Notes: a model not told the origin generated them from the sequence alone. A stretch of DNA of 64,000 bases from Actinacidiphila bryophytorum (GCF_016916835.1 NZ_JAFFIX010000009.1:124001-188000), one strand, 5' to 3'. Counted from the stretch's first letter, positions 9,081 through 19,207 are shown. A program made the numbers and translations.

Positions 9081-10220
9081 ATGAGCCTGACCCTGAGGAC
9101 CATCAGCCGAGAGCAGCACCTGGCCTACATCCAGAGCCTGCCCGCGGCGAGCCACTGCCAGGTCCCGGCATGGGCCGACGTGAAGTCCGAGTGGCGGTCG
9201 GAGAGCCTGGGCTGGTTCGACGAGCAGCCGGGACAGCTGACCAAGGGCGGGCAGCTGGTCGGCGTCGGCCTGGTCCTCTACCGGCAGCTGCCCAAGGTGA
9301 AGCGGTATCTGGCGTACCTGCCGGAGGGGCCGGTCATCAACTGGTACGCGCCGAACCTGGACGAGTGGCTGCAGCCGATGCTGCGGCACCTCAAGCAGCA
9401 GGGCGCCTTCACCGTCAAGATGGGTCCGCCGGTGATAATCCGCCGGTGGGACGCCAACACGATCAAGGCGGGCATCGCCGACCCCGACATCAAGCGGCTG
9501 CGGGACGTCGAGGCGAACTTCATCGAGCCGCGCGCCTTCGAGGTGGCCGAGCGGCTGCGCCGGATGGGCTGGCAGCAGGGCGAGGACGGCGGCGCCGGCT
9601 TCGGTGACGTGCAGCCGCGCTACGTCTACCAGGTGCCGCTGGAGAACCGCTCGCTCGACGACATCCTGAAGAACTTCAACCAGCTGTGGCGCCGCAACAT
9701 CAAGAAGGCCGAGAAGGCCGGCGTCCAGGTCGTCCAGGGCGGCTACGACGACCTGCCCGCCTGGCAGCAGCTGTACGAGATCACCGCGGTGCGCGACCAG
9801 TTCCGCCCGCGCCCGCTGTCGTACTTCCAGCGCATGTGGACCAAGCTCAACGCCGAGGACGCCAACCGCATGCGGCTGTACCTGGCGGTGCACGAGGGCG
9901 AGCCGGTCGCCGCGGCCACCATGCTCACCGTCGGCCGGCACGTCTGGTACTCGTACGGCGCCTCCGCGAACCACAAGCGCGAGGTCCGGCCGTCGAACGC
10001 CATGCAGTGGCGGATGCTGCGCGACGCGTACGCCATGGGCGCCAGCGTCTACGATCTGCGCGGCATCAGCGACTCGCTCGACGAGACCGACCACCTGTTC
10101 GGTCTCATTCAGTTCAAGGTAGGCACGGGCGGGCAGGCTGCCGAATACTTGGGCGAGTGGGATTTCCCGCTCAACAAGCTGCTCCACAAGGCACTCGACA
10201 TCTACATGTCGCGCCGCTGA
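9081..10220 (+). CDS. femX: FemA/FemB/FemX family aminoacyltransferase
   Basis: 379 residues in the Fem (tRNA-dependent peptidoglycan bridge) family: AYIQSLPAASHCQVPAWADVKSEW at the start, RYLAYLPEGPVINWYAPNLDEW, and the paired GNAT-like folds ending in the EYLGEWDFPLNKLLHKALD tail. These enzymes transfer an amino acid from aminoacyl-tRNA to the stem peptide of lipid II. In streptomycetes, whose peptidoglycan has a single glycine bridge, the cytosolic enzyme is called FemX. The two-helix coiled-coil arm found in FemA appears absent or short. The alanine-racemase-like gene follows after 34 bases, probably in one transcript. Confidence 0.9.
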   Translation: MSLTLRTISREQHLAYIQSLPAASHCQVPAWADVKSEWRSESLGWFDEQPGQLTKGGQLVGVGLVLYRQLPKVKRYLAYLPEGPVINWYAPNLDEWLQPMLRHLKQQGAFTVKMGPPVIIRRWDANTIKAGIADPDIKRLRDVEANFIEPRAFEVAERLRRMGWQQGEDGGAGFGDVQPRYVYQVPLENRSLDDILKNFNQLWRRNIKKAEKAGVQVVQGGYDDLPAWQQLYEITAVRDQFRPRPLSYFQRMWTKLNAEDANRMRLYLAVHEGEPVAAATMLTVGRHVWYSYGASANHKREVRPSNAMQWRMLRDAYAMGASVYDLRGISDSLDETDHLFGLIQFKVGTGGQAAEYLGEWDFPLNKLLHKALDIYMSRR

Positions 10221-10254
10221 CCGGCCGACGCTCACCAGGAAGGTCCCCCAGGCC

Positions 10255-11295
10255 ATGGCGCTCACCCTGTATGTCGACACCGCACGCTGGCGTGCCCACC
10301 AGCAGCAGGTGGCCGACCAGTTCCCCGGACTCGTACCGGTCTGCAAGGGGAACGGCTACGGCTTCGGCCATGAGCGGCTGGCCGACGAGGCCACCCGGCT
10401 GCGCTCCGACATGCTCGCCGTGGGCACCACGTACGAAGCCGCCAGGATCAAGGACTTCTTCGGCGGCGACATCCTCGTGCTGACCCCCTACCGGCTCGGT
10501 GAGGAGCCGGTGCCGCTGCCGGACCGGGCGATCCGCTCGGTGTCCTCGGTGGAGGGGGTGCGCGGGCTGGTCGGCGCCCGGGTCGTCATCGAGGTGATGA
10601 GCTCGATGCGGCGGCACGGCGTGGCCGAGGAGGACCTGGGCAAGCTGCACACCGCGATCGACGACGTACGCCTGGAGGGCTTCGCGATCCACCTGCCGCT
10701 GGACCGCACCGACGGCAGCGACGCGGTGGAGGAGGTCTTCGCCTGGATGGAGCGGCTGCGCGCGGCCAGGCTGCCGCTGCACACGATGTTCGTCAGCCAT
10801 CTGAAGGCCACCGAGCAGGCGGCGCTCCAGCAGCAGTTCCCGCAGACCAGGTTCCGGGCCAGGATCGGCACCCGGATGTGGCTCGGCGACCACGACGCGA
10901 CCGAGTACCGCGGCGCCGTCCTGGACGTGACGCGGATCGCGAAGGGCGAGCGGTACGGCTACCGGCAGGAGAAGGCCGCCGACAACGGCCACCTGGTGGT
11001 GGTGGCCGGCGGCACCTCGCACGGCGTGGGCCTGGAGGCCCCCAAGGCGCTGCACGGCCTGATGCCGCGCGCCAAGGGCGTTGCCAGGGCGGGCCTGGCG
11101 ACCGTCAACCGCAACCTGTCGCCGTTCGTGTGGGCGGGCAAGCAGCGGTGGTTCGCCGAGCCGCCGCACATGCAGGTCTCGATCCTCTTCCTGCCCGGCG
11201 ACGTGGCGCCGCCGGCGGTCGGTGACGAGCTGGTGGCGCACCTGCGGCACACCACCACCCAGTTCGACCGGATCGTGGACCGTCAGGCCTCGTAG
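10255..11295 (+). CDS. Alanine racemase-like PLP enzyme
   Basis: 346 residues with the fold-type III PLP barrel start: LYVDTARWRAHQQQV, then PVCKGNGYGFGH with the probable PLP lysine at residue 31. The rest (ARIGTRMWLGD, the C-terminal beta region with FLPGDVAPPAVGDELVAHLR) is compatible with the family but diverges from the main Alr, and it is shorter than usual. It is linked to femX, so it may supply or edit an amino acid for cell-wall synthesis. Racemase activity is inferred only. Its 3' end overlaps the convergent GT87 gene by 13 bases. Confidence 0.75.
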   Translation: MALTLYVDTARWRAHQQQVADQFPGLVPVCKGNGYGFGHERLADEATRLRSDMLAVGTTYEAARIKDFFGGDILVLTPYRLGEEPVPLPDRAIRSVSSVEGVRGLVGARVVIEVMSSMRRHGVAEEDLGKLHTAIDDVRLEGFAIHLPLDRTDGSDAVEEVFAWMERLRAARLPLHTMFVSHLKATEQAALQQQFPQTRFRARIGTRMWLGDHDATEYRGAVLDVTRIAKGERYGYRQEKAADNGHLVVVAGGTSHGVGLEAPKALHGLMPRAKGVARAGLATVNRNLSPFVWAGKQRWFAEPPHMQVSILFLPGDVAPPAVGDELVAHLRHTTTQFDRIVDRQAS

Positions 11296-12851
11296 GGCGG
11301 CTCGGGCTCCGCGGGAGCCGCGTCGGCCGCAGGTCCGGCCGGGTACGGCTGCCCGGCCGGGTAGGGCTGCTCCGCCGGATAGGGCTGCCCCGGCTCCTCC
11401 TCGGCCAGGAAGCCGAGGACGAAGGCGTCCTCCGCCCCGTCCAGCACACCGCCCGCCGGGTCGTCCTCGCCGCCCTGCCGCAGCACGTCGTGCTCGGGGC
11501 GCAGCACGTCCCTGACCACCACCGCGCACAGGTAGAGCACACCGGCCAGGTGCAGCGCGATCGCCAGGTGGTAGCCGTCGGCGGACAGGCCGTGGTGCTT
11601 GGTGCCGCCGTTGACGTAGGCCAGCTGCATCCAGATCGCGATGAAGTAGAGCACCTCGGCGCCCTGCCAGACCAGCAGGTCGCGCCAGCGGGGCCGGGCC
11701 AGCACGGCAAGCGGCAGCAGCCACAGGACGTACTGCGGCGAGTAGACCTTGTTGCTGACGATGAGCGCGGCGACCACCAGGAAGGCGATCTGGCCCAGCC
11801 GCGGCCGGCGGGGCGCGTAGAAGGTCAGGGCGGCGATGCCCGCGCACAGCAGGATCAGCAGGGCGGCGGCGTACGCGCTGACACCGGTGAGCGGGTTGCC
11901 GGTGCGCTGCATGATGATCAGCCACACCGAGCCGTAGTCGACGCCCCGGGTGCGGCTGTAGGTGTAGAACTCCTCCCAGCCGGACCTGGCCAGCAGGATC
12001 ACCGGCAGGTTGACCACCAGCCAGGCGCCGACCGCCGCGGCCAGCGTCGTACCGAAGGCCCGCATCCTGCCCGCCCGCAGGCACAGCAGGCCCAGCGCCA
12101 GCAGCAGCAGAACGGGGTAGAGCTTGGCGGCAGCGGCCAGGCCGATCAGCGCACCGGCGGCCGCCGGCCGGCTGCGGGACCACATCAGCAGGCCCGCGGC
12201 GGCCAGCGCGACGGCGAAGAGGTCCCAGTTGACCGTCGCGGACAGCGCGAGCGCGGGGGACAGGGCGATGAACAGCCCGTCCCAGGGCCGCCGCCGGTTG
12301 GTGCGCGAGACGAGCACCACCAGGGCGATCGCGCAGAGCAGCAGCATGCCCGAGTTCACGACCCAGTAGATCTGCGACCGGTGCTGCATGCTGCCGCCGT
12401 GCGGGGTCAGCCAGGAGGCGACCTCCATGAAGAGCCCGGTGAGGACCGGGTACTCCAGGTGGTGGAAGCCGCTGCCGGACAGCGATCCGGGGATGCTGTC
12501 GAAGTACGGCACCACGTCCGAGGCGAAACCGCGGTCGTGGTAGAGGTGCGGGATGTCGGAGTAGCAGGCGTGGATGTACTGCGGGTCGCCGCCCTGGAAC
12601 CAGGCGCCGTTGTAGCAGGGCACCTTCTGCACCATGCCGAGCGCGAACATCCCGATGACGACGAGAACCATCACCCGCAGGGCGTTCCACCAGCGGTGTC
12701 CGCCGGCCTCGGCGTGTTTGCCGGCCGGGCCGCCGATGAGTTCGCTGGCCGTGGCGGCCATGGGGTCCTCGTCGGTGGGGCGCACCGGCCGCGCCGGAAG
12801 CTCCGGGAGCTCCTGCCTGCCGTCCTCTTCGCGATCGCGCACGCTCGTCAT
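11283..12851 (-). CDS. GT87-type (DUF2029) integral membrane glycosyltransferase
   Basis: 522 residues from the ATG at 12851. The frame is open further upstream to 13310, but that part is antisense to nothing conserved and overlaps the PBP gene. It has a cytosolic acidic N-terminus of about 55 residues, then around ten hydrophobic segments, with the D/E-rich first loop typical of polyprenyl-phosphate-sugar transferases (DIPHLYHDRGFASDVVPYFDS, EYPVLTGLFMEVASWLTP). The family includes mycobacterial alpha-1,2-mannosyltransferases. The C-terminus has short Pro/Tyr repeats (EQPYPAGQPYPAG). Donor and acceptor are unknown. It is downstream of the PBP gene on the same strand but separated by a strong hairpin. 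Confidence 0.85.
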   Translation of the reverse strand: MTSVRDREEDGRQELPELPARPVRPTDEDPMAATASELIGGPAGKHAEAGGHRWWNALRVMVLVVIGMFALGMVQKVPCYNGAWFQGGDPQYIHACYSDIPHLYHDRGFASDVVPYFDSIPGSLSGSGFHHLEYPVLTGLFMEVASWLTPHGGSMQHRSQIYWVVNSGMLLLCAIALVVLVSRTNRRRPWDGLFIALSPALALSATVNWDLFAVALAAAGLLMWSRSRPAAAGALIGLAAAAKLYPVLLLLALGLLCLRAGRMRAFGTTLAAAVGAWLVVNLPVILLARSGWEEFYTYSRTRGVDYGSVWLIIMQRTGNPLTGVSAYAAALLILLCAGIAALTFYAPRRPRLGQIAFLVVAALIVSNKVYSPQYVLWLLPLAVLARPRWRDLLVWQGAEVLYFIAIWMQLAYVNGGTKHHGLSADGYHLAIALHLAGVLYLCAVVVRDVLRPEHDVLRQGGEDDPAGGVLDGAEDAFVLGFLAEEEPGQPYPAEQPYPAGQPYPAGPAADAAPAEPEPPYEA

Positions 12852-12887
12852 GCCGACATCCTGCCGTACGGGACTGTGGGTGCAGCA

Positions 12888-12928
12888 GACCCCGTGGCGG
12901 TCGTATGTGTCCCGACCGCCACGGGGTC
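12888..12928 (-). terminator. Strong hairpin terminator after the PBP gene
   Basis: A perfect 16-base stem, GACCCCGTGGCGGTCG pairing with its complement at 12913-12928, with a 9-base loop. It lies 9 bases after the PBP stop and before the GT87 start. Confidence 0.85.
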
Positions 12929-12937
12929 CTGTGCGGC

Positions 12938-15688
12938 TCAGCCGCCGCTGCCCGGTCCTCCGTTGCCTCCGCCGTTGGTACGGCCCGGTGGGCCGGTGGT
13001 CGGGGTCGACGTCGGAGTCGTCGGCGGGGTCGTGTTGTTGCAGTTCGGGTTGAGCCACCCGCACTGCGGTGGTGTGGGTGTGTCGGTCGGAGCCGTGGGC
13101 GGCTCGGTCGTCGGGGTGTTCGTCGGCGGGGTGAAGGTGGGCGTGTCGGTGGGCGTCGGTGCCCCCGTGGTCGGCGGCGGCGCGGTCATCGACGGCGTCG
13201 GCGTGGGTGCGCCGGCCTCGTTGATCGGCTTGCCGTCGCCGATCTTGCCCGGGGTCGGGAAGCCGGGGTCGGGCAGGTTGCCCAGGGCCAGCTTCATGTA
13301 GTCGGTCCACATGGTCGCCGGGATGTCACCACCGTGGGTGGTCGACGAGGGACCGCCGGTACCGGCCATCGGCAGCAGCTTGGACGCCTTGCTGTCCTGC
13401 CGGAACATCACGACCGAGGTCGACAGCTGCTGGGTGTAGCCGACGAACCACGCCGACCGCGTACCGCCCGGGGTGTCGGTGGTGCCGGTCTTGCCCGCCG
13501 CGGTGCGGCCCAGCTCCAGCGCCTTGGTACCCGTACCCTTCTTGACCACGTTCTCCAGCACCTTGGTGACGGTGTTCGCCACGTCGGGGTCCATCGCCCG
13601 GGCCTTGGTGCGCTTGGGCTTCTGGAAGTGCGAGTCGTCGTCGCCGTCGTGGACGACCTTGGTCACCGAGTAGGGCTCCACCGCCTCGCCGGAGTCGGCG
13701 AAGGTGCCGTAGGCGTTCGCCATCCGGATCGCGCTGGGTGTCGCGGTGCCGATGGAGTACGAGGCGACCAGGTCGCCCATGTGGGCGTAGTCGGGAAGCA
13801 GCCCGGCATTGGTGGCCATCTTCTTGACGTTCTGCAGGCCGACGTCCTCGCCGAGCTGGACGAAGGGGGAGTTGATGGACTGCTCCATCGCCTTGTTCAG
13901 CGTGACGTAGCCCCACTTGGTGCCGGACTCGTTCTTCTGCTTGAAGATGCTGTGGTCCTTGGTCTCGACCCAGTTGCCGTTGTGGTCCTTGATCGGGATC
14001 AGGTCGTTGGCGTTGTACTTGCTGTCCGGTGTCAGCGGTTTGCCGTCGCTGTAGTTGGTGCCGTAGGTCATGGCCGCGGCGAGCACGAACGGCTTGAAGG
14101 TAGAGCCGACCGGGACACCCTGGGTGTCGGCGTTGTTGTTGAACTCGCCCTTGTCCATGCCCGCGCCACCGTAGATCGCGACGATCTTGCCGTCGCCGGG
14201 GACGACGGAGGCGGCACCGAACTGGACGTTGGTGTCGGCGTCGCCGCCGAACTCCTTCTTCTGGTCACCGGTGTACATGTGACCCTTGCCCGGCTGGATG
14301 CGCTGCGCCCGGACCTTCTCCACCGAGGTCTTCAGATAGTTGACCTTGTCCTTCTCGAAGGTCGTGTAGATCTGGTAGCCGCCGCGCTCCAGGTCCTCCT
14401 TGGTGATCTTGGGATTGGAGTGCTGCTCGACGTAGAGGTTCGCGGTGTCGACCAGGTAGCCGATCTGGCCGCTCATCCCGGCCTGCGCCTTGAGGCCCTG
14501 GGGCATGGGGAACTTCTTGTACGTCGCCCGCTCGGCGGCCGACATGTGGCCGAACCTGACCTCGTTGTCCAGGATCGAGGCCCAGCGGGACGTGGCCCGC
14601 GCGGTGTTGGCCTCGGGTGTCGCGGACGAGTCGATGCTCTTGTTGCCGTTGGGGTCGTAGTACGTCGGCCCCTTGAGCAGAGCGGCGAGGAAGGCGCACT
14701 GGCTGGGGTTCAGCTTCTCCGCGTCGACGCCGTAGTACGTCTGCGCGGCCGCCTGGATGCCGTAGGCGCTGCGGCCGAAGTATGAGGTGTTGAGGTAGCC
14801 GGTGATGATGTCGTTCTTGCTGACCTTGGCACCGACCTTTATGGAGATGAACAGCTCCTTGAACTTGCGGCTGATCGTCTGCGACTGGTCGAGCATGGTG
14901 TTCTTGACGTACTGCTGGGTGATCGTCGAGCCGCCCTGCGTCTCGCCGCCCTTGGCCATGTTGAACAGCGCCCGGGCGATACCCATCGGGTCGACGCCCG
15001 AGTCGGTCTCGAAGGTCTTGTTCTCCGCGGAGATCACCGCGTAGCGCATGGCCTTGGGGATCTTCTCGTACGGGATGTTCTGCCGGTTGACACTGCCGCC
15101 GCCGGTGACCATGCGGGTGCCGTCGGCCCAGTAGTAGACGTTGTTCTGGGCTATGGCCGCCTTGTTCTCGTCCGGGATGTCGACCATCGCGTAGGCGATG
15201 CCGACGATGCCGACGAGCGTGCCCACGAAGCCCACGAAGATCGCGGTGACCTGCCGCCAGGAGGGCATCCAGTGGCGCCAGCCCTCCTTGCCGTAGCGCG
15301 GGTAGTCGATGAAGCGCTTCTTGGCCGGTCGCCGCCCGGGACCGCGGCCGCTACGGCCCGCGGGGCCGTCGCCACCGGGACCGCCGGGACCACCGCCGCC
15401 TCTGCGCCTGCCGCCGCCGCCCCGCCCCTGGGCCGCGCGGCGGGCCGCCGCTCTGCCCTGGTACGGCTCGCCGCCGCCGGAACTGCCGGCCGCGGAGGAC
15501 GAGCCGCCGTGGCCCCCGCTGGGGGAGCCGGTCGGTGTATCGCGTCCGCTACGTGCGCCGGCAGGGGGGCCGCCTGCGGCCCGGCGGCCGCCGGACGGCG
15601 GGGGCGTCGGCTGCTGTCCCCCGCGCCGGGCGGCAGCACGGCCGCCGGCAGGCGACTGCGGCGGCGGCTTGCGACGGTGCTCGCTCAT
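12938..15688 (-). CDS. Class A penicillin-binding protein (transglycosylase/transpeptidase)
   Basis: 916 residues, a bifunctional peptidoglycan polymerase and cross-linker. Order: a long Arg/Gly/Pro-rich cytosolic tail (1-160), one membrane helix (about 170-190, VTAIFVGFVGTLVGIVGIAYAM), a GT51 glycosyltransferase domain with catalytic SAENKTFE (Glu 222) and GGSTITQQYVKN, then a transpeptidase domain with the active serine in STFK (Ser 529), the SIN motif in EQSINSPF, and KTGT starting at Lys 733. The C-terminus is a Thr/Pro-rich extracellular tail. Divergent from padR. Confidence 0.96.
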   Translation of the reverse strand: MSEHRRKPPPQSPAGGRAAARRGGQQPTPPPSGGRRAAGGPPAGARSGRDTPTGSPSGGHGGSSSAAGSSGGGEPYQGRAAARRAAQGRGGGGRRRGGGGPGGPGGDGPAGRSGRGPGRRPAKKRFIDYPRYGKEGWRHWMPSWRQVTAIFVGFVGTLVGIVGIAYAMVDIPDENKAAIAQNNVYYWADGTRMVTGGGSVNRQNIPYEKIPKAMRYAVISAENKTFETDSGVDPMGIARALFNMAKGGETQGGSTITQQYVKNTMLDQSQTISRKFKELFISIKVGAKVSKNDIITGYLNTSYFGRSAYGIQAAAQTYYGVDAEKLNPSQCAFLAALLKGPTYYDPNGNKSIDSSATPEANTARATSRWASILDNEVRFGHMSAAERATYKKFPMPQGLKAQAGMSGQIGYLVDTANLYVEQHSNPKITKEDLERGGYQIYTTFEKDKVNYLKTSVEKVRAQRIQPGKGHMYTGDQKKEFGGDADTNVQFGAASVVPGDGKIVAIYGGAGMDKGEFNNNADTQGVPVGSTFKPFVLAAAMTYGTNYSDGKPLTPDSKYNANDLIPIKDHNGNWVETKDHSIFKQKNESGTKWGYVTLNKAMEQSINSPFVQLGEDVGLQNVKKMATNAGLLPDYAHMGDLVASYSIGTATPSAIRMANAYGTFADSGEAVEPYSVTKVVHDGDDDSHFQKPKRTKARAMDPDVANTVTKVLENVVKKGTGTKALELGRTAAGKTGTTDTPGGTRSAWFVGYTQQLSTSVVMFRQDSKASKLLPMAGTGGPSSTTHGGDIPATMWTDYMKLALGNLPDPGFPTPGKIGDGKPINEAGAPTPTPSMTAPPPTTGAPTPTDTPTFTPPTNTPTTEPPTAPTDTPTPPQCGWLNPNCNNTTPPTTPTSTPTTGPPGRTNGGGNGGPGSGG

Positions 15689-15973
15689 GAACAGCTACTC
15701 CTCGACAGGCGGGATCGCCTGAAGGCATCGGTGACAATCCGGTCGGTCCCCCTGCATGCGGCTGTGTCAGGCCGCACCGCACCCAGGATCAAGACGCGCG
15801 CCGACGGCGCGGGGTTCCCGGTGCTCTGCATGGCGAACAGAGTACGCACGGCCAAAAGACACATGATGCGAACGTTCATCACATAACGGACGGTTGACGG
15901 CTCACAGGTTTGAGGATGTGACGCCGGTCACCACCAGTCGTCTTGCATGATGTCTCAGGCCGTTCTATCGTCG

Positions 15974-15996
15974 CGATGTATCGACTCGATACATCG
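15974..15996. promoter_or_regulatory. Operator palindrome upstream of padR
   Basis: CGATGTATCGA, one spacer base, then TCGATACATCG: a perfect 11-base inverted repeat containing ATGT...ACAT, the pattern known for PadR-family operators. It lies 42-64 bases before the padR start, so it probably mediates autoregulation. The rest of 15689-16037 holds the divergent promoters and no gene. Confidence 0.7.
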
Positions 15997-16037
15997 GATC
16001 GAAAGAAGCGTGAACGAGGGGACGAGGGGACGAGGGA

Positions 16038-16682
16038 TTGAGCAAGCGCTCCGGAATCCTCGAATTCGCGGTTCTCGGTCTGCTGCGCGAGTCACCTATG
16101 CACGGGTACGAGCTGCGCAAGCGGCTCAACACCTCGCTCGGGGTCTTCCGCGCCTTCAGCTACGGGAGTCTGTATCCCTGCCTGAAGACGCTGGTCGGCC
16201 TCGGGTGGCTGGTCGAGGAACCGGCGGTGGACCTCGGTCCGCCGGCCGCGCCCCTGGCCGGCCGCCGGGCGAAGATCGTCTACCGGCTGACTGCCGCGGG
16301 CAAGGAGCACTTTGAGGAGCTGCTGGCGCACTCGGGTCCCGACGCCTGGGAGGACGAGCACTTCGCCGCCCGCTTCGCCTTCTTCGGCCAGACGTCCAAG
16401 GACGTCAGGATGCGGGTGCTCGAGGGGCGGCGCAGCCGCCTGGAAGAGCGCCTGGAGAAGATGCGCGCCTCACTGGCCCGCACCCGCGAGCGCCTCGACG
16501 ACTACACGCTGGAGCTGCAACGGCACGGCATGGAGTCGGTCGAGCGTGAGGTCCGATGGCTCAACGAGCTGATCGAGACCGAGCGGGCCGGACGGGCGGA
16601 GCGCCCGGCCGACGGGCCGGACGACAACGACAACACCAACCAAGAGAACGGCGGCCGACCCGAAGCCCGGGGAACCGCGTGA
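16038..16682 (+). CDS. PadR family transcriptional regulator
   Basis: 214 residues from a TTG at 16038, with GAGGGGACGAGGGA in front. The protein then begins [31 protein letters not shown], the classic PadR winged-helix start; no better ATG or GTG exists. An effector or dimer region of helices ([28 protein letters not shown]) follows, and the C-terminus is acidic. PadR proteins usually repress. The next gene, ino1, starts 23 bases after its stop, so it may be co-transcribed and perhaps controls inositol phosphate synthesis. Confidence 0.93.
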   Translation: MSKRSGILEFAVLGLLRESPMHGYELRKRLNTSLGVFRAFSYGSLYPCLKTLVGLGWLVEEPAVDLGPPAAPLAGRRAKIVYRLTAAGKEHFEELLAHSGPDAWEDEHFAARFAFFGQTSKDVRMRVLEGRRSRLEERLEKMRASLARTRERLDDYTLELQRHGMESVEREVRWLNELIETERAGRAERPADGPDDNDNTNQENGGRPEARGTA

Positions 16683-16705
16683 CGATTACACAGGGAGCAA
16701 CGGGT

Positions 16706-17788
16706 ATGGGTTCGGTTCGCGTAGCCATCGTGGGCGTGGGCAACTGCGCCACGTCGCTGGTGCAGGGTGTCGAGTACTACAAGGACGCCGACCCGGACAG
16801 CAAGGTGCCTGGTCTCATGCACGTGCAGTTCGGCGACTACCACGTGCGTGACGTCGAGTTCGTGGCAGCCTTCGATGTCGACGCGAAGAAGGTCGGCCTC
16901 GACATCGCGGACGCCATCGGCGCCAGCGAGAACAACACCATCAAGATCTGCGACGTCCCGCAGACCGGCGTGACCGTGCAGCGCGGCCACACCCTCGACG
17001 GCCTCGGCAAGTACTACCGGGAGACCATCGAGGAGTCCGACGAGGCCCCGGTCGACGTCGTCCAGGTGCTCAAGGACCGCAAGGTCGACGTGCTGGTCTG
17101 CTACCTGCCCGTCGGCTCCGAGGACGCGGCGAAGTTCTACGCCCAGTGCGCAATCGACGCCAAGGTCGCCTTCGTCAACGCCCTCCCGGTCTTCATCGCC
17201 GGCACCAAGGAGTGGGCGGACAAGTTCACCGAGGCCGGTGTGCCGATCGTCGGTGACGACATCAAGTCCCAGGTGGGCGCCACCATCACGCACCGCGTGA
17301 TGGCCAAGCTCTTCGAGGACCGCGGTGTCGTCCTCGAGCGCACCATGCAGCTGAACGTCGGCGGCAACATGGACTTCAAGAACATGCTGGAGCGCGAGCG
17401 CCTGGAGTCCAAGAAGATCTCCAAGACGCAGGCCGTCACCTCGCAGATCCCGGACCGCGACCTGGGCTCGAAGAACGTCCACATCGGCCCGTCCGACTAC
17501 GTCCAGTGGCTCGACGACCGCAAGTGGGCCTACGTCCGCCTCGAGGGCCGCGCCTTCGGTGACGTCCCGCTGAACCTGGAGTACAAGCTGGAGGTCTGGG
17601 ACTCCCCGAACTCCGCCGGCGTCATCATCGACGCGGTGCGTGCCGCGAAGATCGCCAAGGACCGCGGCATCGGCGGCCCGATCCTGTCGGCGTCCTCGTA
17701 CTTCATGAAGTCCCCGCCGGTGCAGTACTTCGACGACGAGGCCCGCGAGAACGTGGAGAAGTTCATCCGCGGCGAGGTCGAGCGCTGA
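16706..17788 (+). CDS. ino1: Inositol-3-phosphate synthase
   Basis: 360 residues from the ATG at 16706, with AGGGAG before it. [21 protein letters not shown] is the NAD-binding Rossmann start, and the family motifs [22 protein letters not shown] and NVGGNMDF(K/R)NML are all present. It converts glucose-6-phosphate to 1D-myo-inositol-3-phosphate, the precursor of mycothiol and phosphatidylinositol. The short actinobacterial form is about 360 residues, as here. A terminator follows. Confidence 0.97.
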   Translation: MGSVRVAIVGVGNCATSLVQGVEYYKDADPDSKVPGLMHVQFGDYHVRDVEFVAAFDVDAKKVGLDIADAIGASENNTIKICDVPQTGVTVQRGHTLDGLGKYYRETIEESDEAPVDVVQVLKDRKVDVLVCYLPVGSEDAAKFYAQCAIDAKVAFVNALPVFIAGTKEWADKFTEAGVPIVGDDIKSQVGATITHRVMAKLFEDRGVVLERTMQLNVGGNMDFKNMLERERLESKKISKTQAVTSQIPDRDLGSKNVHIGPSDYVQWLDDRKWAYVRLEGRAFGDVPLNLEYKLEVWDSPNSAGVIIDAVRAAKIAKDRGIGGPILSASSYFMKSPPVQYFDDEARENVEKFIRGEVER

Positions 17789-17843
17789 AGCGCCGACCGG
17801 CTGAGCGGTACTGAGGCGCGAAGGCGCCGGTGGACGGAATAAC

Positions 17844-17880
17844 GCGGAAGGCCCCGGGTCGCATGCCCGGGGCCTTCCGC
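17844..17880 (+). terminator. Terminator after ino1
   Basis: GCGGAAGGCCCCGGG, a 7-base loop, then its exact complement: a perfect 15-base stem 56 bases after the ino1 stop and 20 bases before the MFS gene start. Confidence 0.88.
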
Positions 17881-17899
17881 GTCGTGTGAGGCTGTGCGC

Positions 17900-19207
17900 A
17901 TGGGCCTTCCGCGCGATCTTCGCGTCCTGTTGCGGCTGCCGGACTTCCGGCGGCTGCTGGGCGTACGCCTGCTCTCCCAACTGTCCGACGGCGTCTTCCA
18001 GGTCGCGCTGGCCGCCTATGTCGTCTTCTCACCCGAGAAGCAGGCCTCGCCGGAAGCGGTGGCGTCCGCCATGGCCGTGCTGCTGCTGCCCTATTCACTG
18101 GTCGGCCCCTTCACCGGGGTGCTGCTCGACCGCTGGCGGCGCCGCCAGGTGCTGCTCTACTGCAACCTGCTGCGTGCCGTGCTGTCCTGCGGCACCGCGG
18201 CACTGATCCTGCTGCGGGTGCCGGACTGGCTGTTCTATCTGTCCGCCCTGTCGGTGACCGCCGTCAACCGCTTCGTGCTGGCCGGGCTGTCCGCCGCGCT
18301 GCCGCGGGTGGTCGACCAGGACCGGCTGGTGACCGCCAACGCCCTCTCGCCGACCGCGGGCACCCTGGCCGCGACCGTGGGCGGCGGAGCCGCCTTCGTG
18401 GTGCACCTCTTCGCCGCCGAGGGGGACGCGGCCAACGCCGCCACCGTGCTGCTCGGCGCCCTGCTCTATCTGTGCGCGGGACTGGCCGCGCTGACGCTGG
18501 GCCGCGACCTGCTCGGCCCCGACCCCGCCCGGGTACGCCCGCGCTTCGCCGCCGCACTGGCCGGCACCGCCCAGGGGCTGCACGCCGGACTGCGGCACCT
18601 GCGCCGCCGGCCCGCCGCCGCCCGGGCGATGACCGCGATGACGGCGATGCGCTTCTGCTTCGGCGCCCTGACGGTGACGCTGCTGATGCTGTGCCGCTAT
18701 GCGTGGTCCGACCCGGCCGACGCCGATGCCGGGCTCGGGCTGCTGGGTCTCGCGGTGGGCCTGTCGGCGGGCGGCTTCTTCGTGGCGGCGCTCGTCACGC
18801 CCTGGGCCACCGCCCGGGTCGGCACCGCCGGCTGGATCACGGTGTGCTCGGCCGCCTCGGCGGTGCTGCTGCCGCCGCTGGCCCTGACCTTCAGCGTCGG
18901 CCCGATGATGTTCGCCGCCTTCGCACTGGGGATCACCACCCAGGGCGCCAAGATCGCCACCGACACGGTCGTGCAGTCCCACGTGGACGACGCCTACCGG
19001 GGGCGGGTCTTCTCGCTCTACGACGTCGTCTTCAACGTGGCCTTCGTCGGCGCCGCGGCCGTCGCGGCACTGGTCCTGCCTGCCGACGGGCGCTCGGCCG
19101 GGCTGGTCGTGGCGCTGGCCCTGATCTACGCGGCCACCGCGGTCGGGATACTGCGGGAGCGCGATGTTTCACGTGGAACATCGCACGCCGGCACCCCGAC
19201 CGGGTGA
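17900..19207 (+). CDS. MFS transporter
   Basis: About 435 residues with some twelve hydrophobic segments and the MFS loop motif LLDRWRRRQVLL after helix 2. It resembles the MFS_3/EntS-like group. The ATG at 17900 is preferred because GAGG lies 8 bases upstream; an in-frame GTG at 17894 is too close to it. The last residues RDVSRGTSHAGTPTG are encoded across a parS site, which extends the C-terminal tail. The substrate is unknown. Confidence 0.85.
   Translation: MGLPRDLRVLLRLPDFRRLLGVRLLSQLSDGVFQVALAAYVVFSPEKQASPEAVASAMAVLLLPYSLVGPFTGVLLDRWRRRQVLLYCNLLRAVLSCGTAALILLRVPDWLFYLSALSVTAVNRFVLAGLSAALPRVVDQDRLVTANALSPTAGTLAATVGGGAAFVVHLFAAEGDAANAATVLLGALLYLCAGLAALTLGRDLLGPDPARVRPRFAAALAGTAQGLHAGLRHLRRRPAAARAMTAMTAMRFCFGALTVTLLMLCRYAWSDPADADAGLGLLGLAVGLSAGGFFVAALVTPWATARVGTAGWITVCSAASAVLLPPLALTFSVGPMMFAAFALGITTQGAKIATDTVVQSHVDDAYRGRVFSLYDVVFNVAFVGAAAVAALVLPADGRSAGLVVALALIYAATAVGILRERDVSRGTSHAGTPTG
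19165..19180. other. parS site 2
   Basis: TGTTTCACGTGGAACA, a one-base variant of the perfect palindrome, inside the 3' end of the MFS gene. It is translated as DVSRGTS. Confidence 0.88.
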
